Assembly: GCA_964608455.1 (NCBI GenBank)
Contig: CAZSNM010000001.1
Coordinates: forward strand, 1-64,000
Length of the DNA: 64,000 bases
Direction of reading: 5' to 3'
Origin: DTDX01 sp964608455
GTDB taxonomy: Archaea; Thermoproteota; Bathyarchaeia; 40CM-2-53-6; DTDX01
Shown: piece after piece, positions 59,634-64,000 of the stretch
Layout of the letters: each line of letters starts with the position of its first letter
How positions within the stretch are numbered: the stretch's first letter is position 1
Notes under the pieces: generated by a model
What the model saw: only the letters and a program-made list of their open reading frames with translations
The model's database searches: none
What the model was told of the DNA's origin: nothing
Position numbers and translations under genes: made by a program

Positions 59634-61286
59634 TTAGTTAAGAATAGCTCCTGTATCTGTTGATGAAACAAGTTTAACATATTTCTTTAAATAGCCTTTA
59701 AGAATGGGTTTTTCCGGAGGCTTAACATTTTTTAAGCGTGATGTTAATTCATCATTTGTTAATTCAACTTCAATAATTCTTTTGGAGACATCAATTTTTA
59801 TTAAATCTCCATTTTTAATAGCTGCTATAGGGCCTTTTTCAGCTGCTTCTGGAGAAACATGCCCTATGCATAATCCTCTTGTTCCACCTGAAAATCTTCC
59901 ATCAGTAATAAGAGCAACAGATTCTCCTAAACCCATTCCTGAAATTGCTGATGTTGGAGCAAGCATTTCTTTCATTCCGGGACCGCCTTTAGGTCCTTCA
60001 TATCTAATTATTATAGCATCTCCCTTTTCTATTTCATTGTTAAAAATAGCTTTTATACATTCCTCTTCAGAATTAAAAACTTTAGCTTCCCCCTTAAATG
60101 TTAATGTTCTATTTGAAAGCCCAGCAGTTTTAAGAACACAACCTTTTGGAGCTAAATTCCCCCATAAAATAGCAAGTCCCCCCTCATTAGCTATAGGGTT
60201 ATTTATTGAGTGAATAACGTTTCTATCTAAGTTTCTAGCTTCCTTTATGTTTTCAATTAAGGTTTTTCCAGTTACAGTTTTTACGTTTAAATGAAGTTTT
60301 TCTTTTAATTCAAGCATTAAAGCAGGTATTCCACCAGCATTATTTAAATCCTCCATGTCATGTGGTCCTCCAGGCATCATAGCACATAATTGAGGAGTTT
60401 TTTTATTTAATTCATCAAATAGCGATAGCTCTATTGTTAAATTCAATTCTTTAGCTATAGCAGTTAAATGAAGAACTGTATTTGTTGAACCGCCTAAAGC
60501 TGCATCAACAATTATAGCATTTTCAAACGCTTCCTTATTCATTATATCTGATGGCTTTAAATTTTCATGAATCATTTCTACAATTCTTTCTCCTGATTTC
60601 TCTGCAATCCTTAATTTAGCAGAGTTAACAGCAGGAGTTGTGCTGCAATAAGGTAAACTCATTCCTAAAGCTTCAGTAAGACAAGCCATAGTGTTTGCAG
60701 TGAACATTCCATTGCATGAACCGCATGTTGGACATGCAATTTCCTCAATTTCATTAAGTTCTTCTAAAGTTATTTCTCCAGAGTTAACCTTTCCTAAAGC
60801 TTCAAAAACAGAAATTAAACCAATTTTTTTTCCTTTATAAATTCCTGAAAGCATTGGTCCTCCAGTTACTACTATTGATGGTATATTGAGTCTAGCTGCA
60901 GCCATAAGCATTCCAGGGGTAATTTTATCACAATTTGAAATTAAAACTAAACCATCTAATTGATGAGCTTGAACCATTATTTCTATTGAATCGGCTATTA
61001 AATCTCTTGATGGAAGAGAATAACGCATTCCTTCATGACCCATAGCTAATCCATCGCAAACAGCTATTGTATTAAACTCAAATGGTACTCCTCCAGCTGC
61101 GGCTATACCAATTTTAACTCTTTCAACTATAGTGTTTAAATGGGTATGCCCTGGAACTAAAGATGTAAAACTATTTGCTATACCTATAAAAGGCTTATTC
61201 ATTTCTTCATTTGTTAAACCTAAAGCTTTAAGCAAAGCTCTTTGAGGGGCTTTTTGAAAACCCATTTTAATTGCATTGCTCCTCAT
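59634..61286 (-). CDS. ilvD: Dihydroxy-acid dehydratase
   Basis: 550 residues. Fe-S cluster dehydratase of valine/isoleucine synthesis. Cluster Cys occur in LVLISNCDKITPGMLMAA near 120 and in CPTCGSCNGMFTANTMAC near 190; GRFSGGTRGLCIGHVSPEA near 470 is the C-terminal signature. Its promoter lies in the 228-base space shared with divergent ilvB, which contains two strong hairpins. Nothing unusual in length. Confidence 0.96.
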   Translation of the reverse strand: MRSNAIKMGFQKAPQRALLKALGLTNEEMNKPFIGIANSFTSLVPGHTHLNTIVERVKIGIAAAGGVPFEFNTIAVCDGLAMGHEGMRYSLPSRDLIADSIEIMVQAHQLDGLVLISNCDKITPGMLMAAARLNIPSIVVTGGPMLSGIYKGKKIGLISVFEALGKVNSGEITLEELNEIEEIACPTCGSCNGMFTANTMACLTEALGMSLPYCSTTPAVNSAKLRIAEKSGERIVEMIHENLKPSDIMNKEAFENAIIVDAALGGSTNTVLHLTAIAKELNLTIELSLFDELNKKTPQLCAMMPGGPHDMEDLNNAGGIPALMLELKEKLHLNVKTVTGKTLIENIKEARNLDRNVIHSINNPIANEGGLAILWGNLAPKGCVLKTAGLSNRTLTFKGEAKVFNSEEECIKAIFNNEIEKGDAIIIRYEGPKGGPGMKEMLAPTSAISGMGLGESVALITDGRFSGGTRGLCIGHVSPEAAEKGPIAAIKNGDLIKIDVSKRIIEVELTNDELTSRLKNVKPPEKPILKGYLKKYVKLVSSTDTGAILN

Positions 61287-61354
61287 GTCTTTAACTCTCC
61301 CAACTTTTAAAAGCGTAAAATTTATATTTGGAAACCTTATTAATGTTAAGTTTT

Positions 61355-61427
61355 GATGGGGCTTGAATAAAAACCTTACAGTTTTTACCCAGCTACTTTT
61401 AGGTAAAAATGGAAAGGTAGCCCCATC
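61355..61427. promoter_or_regulatory. 73-base nested stem-loop between ilvD and ilvB
   Basis: GATGGGGCT (61355-61363) pairs perfectly with AGCCCCATC (61419-61427). Inside, ACCTT pairs with AAGGT (61414-61418), and TTTTTACC (61382-61389) pairs with GGTAAAAA (61402-61409) around a 12-base loop. Three ordered stems in one axis cannot be explained as coding sequence. Candidate leader switch for ilvB or ilvD, or a small RNA; strand not known. Confidence 0.6.
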
Positions 61428-61452
61428 GCTTGTAACCGTAGTAATTCTTAAA

Positions 61453-61492
61453 TAAGCGCCTTAAGCATTTTATTTTCTTCTTAAGGCGCTTA
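61453..61492 (+). promoter_or_regulatory. 13-bp perfect hairpin just upstream of the ilvB ribosome-binding site
   Basis: TAAGCGCCTTAAG (61453-61465) and CTTAAGGCGCTTA (61480-61492) form a perfect stem with a 14-base loop, followed by TAAAAAATTG and then GGGTGAG (61504-61510). Could be an operator, since the arms are themselves nearly palindromic (CTTAAG), or an RNA attenuator-like element for the ilv operon. Confidence 0.6.
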
Positions 61493-61514
61493 AAAAATTG
61501 TTTGGGTGAGATTA

Positions 61515-63230
61515 TTGAGTAAAGTTTCAGGCGGTAAAGCTTTGCTTGAAGCTTTAAAAAGAGAGGGGGTAACAATAATATTTGGCATTCCAGGAGGAGC
61601 CATTCTCCCCATTTATGATGAGCTTTATGACTTCGACATTAGACATGTTTTATGTCAGCATGAGCAATCAGCAGCTCATATGGCTGATGGATTTGCTAGA
61701 GTAAGCGGTAAACCTGGTGTATGCTTTGCAACCTCTGGTCCAGGAGCAACAAACTTAGTTACTGGTATAGCTAATGCTTACATGGATTCTTCTCCATTAA
61801 TAGCTGTTACAGGACAAGTTCCTAAACCAATGATTGGAAAAGATGCTTTTCAAGAAGTTGACATCATAGGGATAACAACTCCAATAACCAAATATAATTT
61901 TCAACCTAGAAGTGCTTCAGAAATACCTGAAATTGTTAAAAAAGCTTTTTTTATAGCTTCAACAGGTCGAAAAGGGCCTGTGCTTATTGACATTCCTAAG
62001 GATGTTCAAACAGAGGAATGTGAATTAAAGTTTCCAGAAAAAGTTACCATAAGAGGTTATAATCCATATAGAAAACCTTGTGAAAAACAAATAAATGCTG
62101 TTGTTGAGTTGCTTGCTTCAGCAGAGAAACCTATGATTCTTGCTGGTGGTGGGGCAGCCTATCCTGAAGCTTCAGATTACATTTTAAAAATTAGCGAGCT
62201 TCTATTAGCGCCTGTTGTCACTTCATTAATGGGTAAAGGAGTTTTTCCAGAGGATCATCCTCTATCACTTGGTTTACTTGGAATGCATGGAACATTAGCA
62301 GCTAACAAATTAGTTTCTGAAGCTGATGTTCTTCTTTCTGTTGGAACAAGATTTTCAGATAGAACAACTGGTAAAGTCGATGAATTTTGTAAAGAAACCA
62401 AAGTTATACATATAGATATTGATGAAGCTGAAATTTCAAAAAATAAAAAGGTTGATTTAGCTATTATAGCTGATGCAAGCGAAGCTTTAAAAGCAATTTA
62501 TGAAGGTTTAATCGCCCGTTTAAATAAAAGAGAAGAAACAGCCTGGTTTAAAAGAGTTAAAGAATTTAAAGAAGTTTGGGAAGGATGGATATTTGAAGAG
62601 GAATCGAGCAAAGAATTAAAACCTATTCCCATCCTTAAAATCTTAAGAAAAATTTTACCAGTTGAATCTATACTTGTTACTGAAGTAGGCCAAAACCAAA
62701 TGTGGAGCGCATTATATTTCAAAGTTTTTAAACCTAGAACATTTATAACATCAGGCGGTCTTGGTACGATGGGGTTTGGTTTACCAGCTTCTATAGGGGC
62801 CAAAGCAGCTAAATCTGACGTTCCAGTTGTTGATGTAGCTGGAGATGGAAGTTTTATGATGACTGAAAATGCACTTTCAGTTTCTGTTGCAGAAAACCTT
62901 CCAATAATAGCTGTAATAATAAATAATAGAGTTCTTGGAATGGTTGCTCAATGGCAAAGGCTATTTTATGGAAAACGTTATTCAGCAGTTAAACTTGATC
63001 GAGTGGATTTTGTTAAGTTAGCTGAAGCCTATGGGGCTCATGGAGTTAGAGTTCAAGATTTAAATGAATTTTCTAAAGCTTTAAAAGAAGCTTTAAAACT
63101 TGATGTAACTTCAGTAATTGATGTTCCAATATCTCCAGAGGAAAATGTGCTTCCAATGGTTCCTCCAGGAAGTAGTTTAGAGAAAATATTGGGGGTTGAA
63201 AAATGGGATTGGGTAATGAAAAAGGGTTAA
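61515..63230 (+). CDS. ilvB: Acetolactate synthase, large (catalytic) subunit
   Basis: 571 residues from TTG 61515, five to six bases after GGGTGAG; a GTG at 61506 overlaps that site. TPP enzyme: FGIPGGAILPIYDEL, CQHEQSAAHMADGFAR with the catalytic Glu, LPASIGAKAA, and the TPP motif GDGSFMMTENAL then NNRVLGMVAQWQ. Condenses pyruvate to acetolactate (or with 2-ketobutyrate) in valine and isoleucine synthesis. Its 3' end overlaps ilvN by 28 bases, which suggests coupled translation. Confidence 0.97.
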   Translation: MSKVSGGKALLEALKREGVTIIFGIPGGAILPIYDELYDFDIRHVLCQHEQSAAHMADGFARVSGKPGVCFATSGPGATNLVTGIANAYMDSSPLIAVTGQVPKPMIGKDAFQEVDIIGITTPITKYNFQPRSASEIPEIVKKAFFIASTGRKGPVLIDIPKDVQTEECELKFPEKVTIRGYNPYRKPCEKQINAVVELLASAEKPMILAGGGAAYPEASDYILKISELLLAPVVTSLMGKGVFPEDHPLSLGLLGMHGTLAANKLVSEADVLLSVGTRFSDRTTGKVDEFCKETKVIHIDIDEAEISKNKKVDLAIIADASEALKAIYEGLIARLNKREETAWFKRVKEFKEVWEGWIFEEESSKELKPIPILKILRKILPVESILVTEVGQNQMWSALYFKVFKPRTFITSGGLGTMGFGLPASIGAKAAKSDVPVVDVAGDGSFMMTENALSVSVAENLPIIAVIINNRVLGMVAQWQRLFYGKRYSAVKLDRVDFVKLAEAYGAHGVRVQDLNEFSKALKEALKLDVTSVIDVPISPEENVLPMVPPGSSLEKILGVEKWDWVMKKG

Positions 63231-63733
63231 TTTTAATTTCAGCTATAGTAGAGCATAAACCAGGAGTTCTTCATAGAATTTCAAACATGTTTAGAAGAAG
63301 AGATTTTAACATTGAAAGTATAAGTGTTGGTGTAACAGAATTTAATGATTTGGCAAGAATGACCATAACTGTTAAAGGAGATGAAAGAACAGCTGATCAA
63401 GTTGTTAAACAAATGGGTAAATTAATTGATGTTATTTGCGTGGACGTTTTAGATTGGAACAATTCTGTTCAAAGAGAGTTGGCGCTTATAAAGTTAAAGG
63501 CTGAAACACATGAGAAACGATCCGAAATAATGGATTACGCCTCAGTATTTAGGGGAAGGATAATTGATGTAGCAAGAGATTCTTTAATAGTTGAAGTTAC
63601 TGGAGATTCTGAAAAAATTAATGCCTTTATAAATTTAACCAAACCCTTTGGAATCATTGAAGTTGCCAGAACAGGCATAACAGCTTTATCTAGAGGCTCT
63701 TCCTCCTTAAGTGAAGCTAAACGAAAAACTTAA
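63203..63733 (+). CDS. ilvN: Acetolactate synthase, small (regulatory) subunit
   Basis: 176 residues from ATG 63203, about 7 bases after GGGGG (63191-63195). N-terminal ACT domain: ISAIVEHKPGVLHRISNMF and FNIESISVGVTE bind valine for feedback inhibition; the C-terminal domain has RGRIIDVARDSLIVEVTG and GIIEVARTGITALSRG, the usual small-subunit signature. Starts inside ilvB in another frame. Confidence 0.95.
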   Translation: MGLGNEKGLILISAIVEHKPGVLHRISNMFRRRDFNIESISVGVTEFNDLARMTITVKGDERTADQVVKQMGKLIDVICVDVLDWNNSVQRELALIKLKAETHEKRSEIMDYASVFRGRIIDVARDSLIVEVTGDSEKINAFINLTKPFGIIEVARTGITALSRGSSSLSEAKRKT

Positions 63734-63777
63734 AGGAAAGAGCTTTAAAATCAAATAATAAAGGGGGAATTCAAATC

Positions 63778-64000
63778 TTGGTGAAAATATATTTTGATAA
63801 AGATGCAGATTTAAAGTATTTAGAAGGAAAAACCATTGCTGTAATAGGTTATGGAATTCAAGGAAGAGCTCAAGCATTAAACTTAAGGGATTCAAAAGTA
63901 AATGTTATAGTTGGACTTAGACCTGAAGGAAATAGCTGGAGACTAGCTGAAAAAGATGGTTTTAAACCTTTCACTATTCAAGAAGCAGCTGAAAAAGGAG
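63778..64000 (+). CDS. ilvC: Ketol-acid reductoisomerase, 5' part (cut by window end)
   Basis: 74 codons visible from TTG 63778 (GTG 63781 possible), 10 bases after GGGGG at 63763-63767. The start KIYFDKDADLKYLEGKTIAV, the NAD(P)-binding GYGIQGRAQALNLRDS (GYGSQGHA in most homologues) and VIVGLRPEGNSWRLAEKDGF match IlvC. It carries out the third step after IlvBN, so ilvBNC form the operon, with ilvD divergent. The C-terminal domain lies outside the window. Confidence 0.93.
   Translation, partial: MVKIYFDKDADLKYLEGKTIAVIGYGIQGRAQALNLRDSKVNVIVGLRPEGNSWRLAEKDGFKPFTIQEAAEKG

Noticed and set aside
1..64000. CRISPR arrays, intact insertion sequences, inteins, rRNA and tRNA genes
   Set aside because: Looked for regularly spaced repeats, transposase genes with terminal repeats, T-arm motifs and intein signatures in RFC and other genes; none seen.

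Overview
The window is visibly AT-rich archaeal chromosome, densely coding, with many TTG and GTG starts preceded by GGAGG or GGTGA ribosome-binding sites. Direct archaeal markers are TBP, RFC small and large subunits, aIF5B, ribosomal proteins L7Ae, S28e, L24e, S6e, S24e, S27ae and S26e, archaeal-type ProRS, ThrRS and GluRS, an Lhr-type helicase, ER-type signal peptidase, the lipid enzymes UbiA/DGGGP synthase and geranylgeranyl reductase, CofE (coenzyme F420), and a complete Cdv (ESCRT-III) division cluster. S26e together with CdvABC points to the TACK group; a Bathyarchaeia-like lineage is my guess and is inference, since no rRNA is present. A 64-nt box C/D sRNA fits a thermophile. No CRISPR array, intact insertion sequence, tRNA or rRNA was seen.

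Layout. 1-170 is the broken tail of a luciferase-like oxidoreductase. 0.3-5.9 kb holds translation and lipid genes (proS, rps26e, a CDP-alcohol phosphatidyltransferase, thrS) and a KaiC-like ATPase. 5.9-9.4 kb, on the minus strand, has pyrE, a LarA-fold protein lacking the usual active-site residues, trmO, and archaeal type II GAPDH preceded by a previously unlisted 37-codon zinc-ribbon gene. 9.6-12.7 kb is an operon of type I GAPDH, PGK and a ribbon-helix-helix/nucleotidyltransferase fusion. 12.7-16.7 kb is an Lrp regulator, argG, cofE and argH. 16.8-22.5 kb is membrane-lipid synthesis (ubiA, geranylgeranyl reductase, DUF2070) and gltX. 22.5-26.2 kb is the ribosomal/initiation factor block. 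26.2-33.3 kb is mixed: HAD phosphatase, FAU-1, an amidotransferase, aspartate kinase, a PLD-type nuclease, and two membrane proteins with matching C-terminal zinc ribbons. 33.5-43.8 kb carries a 733-residue double-Lrp-like regulator with an MFS transporter, the Lhr helicase, PadR/signal peptidase, tbp, thioredoxin, NUDIX, the C/D sRNA and a radical SAM protein. 43.9-46.8 kb is prs, trmG10 and rnz. 47.8-51.7 kb is the five-gene Cdv cluster. 51.7-53.0 kb is a shattered endonuclease Q pseudogene. 53.1-58.7 kb is gdhA, rfcS/rfcL and moaCBA. 58.8-64 kb is a repeat microprotein, a ferritin-like gene with a structured leader, and the branched-chain amino acid genes ilvD, ilvB, ilvN and ilvC (cut by the window end), separated by a hairpin-rich divergent leader.

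The most notable items are: a contiguous CdvB-CdvA-CdvB-CdvC-CdvB cluster in which the winged-helix CdvB appears to start at AUU; a three-way-junction RNA with its own promoter before the ferritin-like gene; two long perfect hairpins between ilvD and ilvB; a box C/D sRNA whose D' guide matches a conserved 23S rRNA segment; decay of EndoQ; and the zinc microprotein before GAPDH. All identifications are by reading; no database search was possible.
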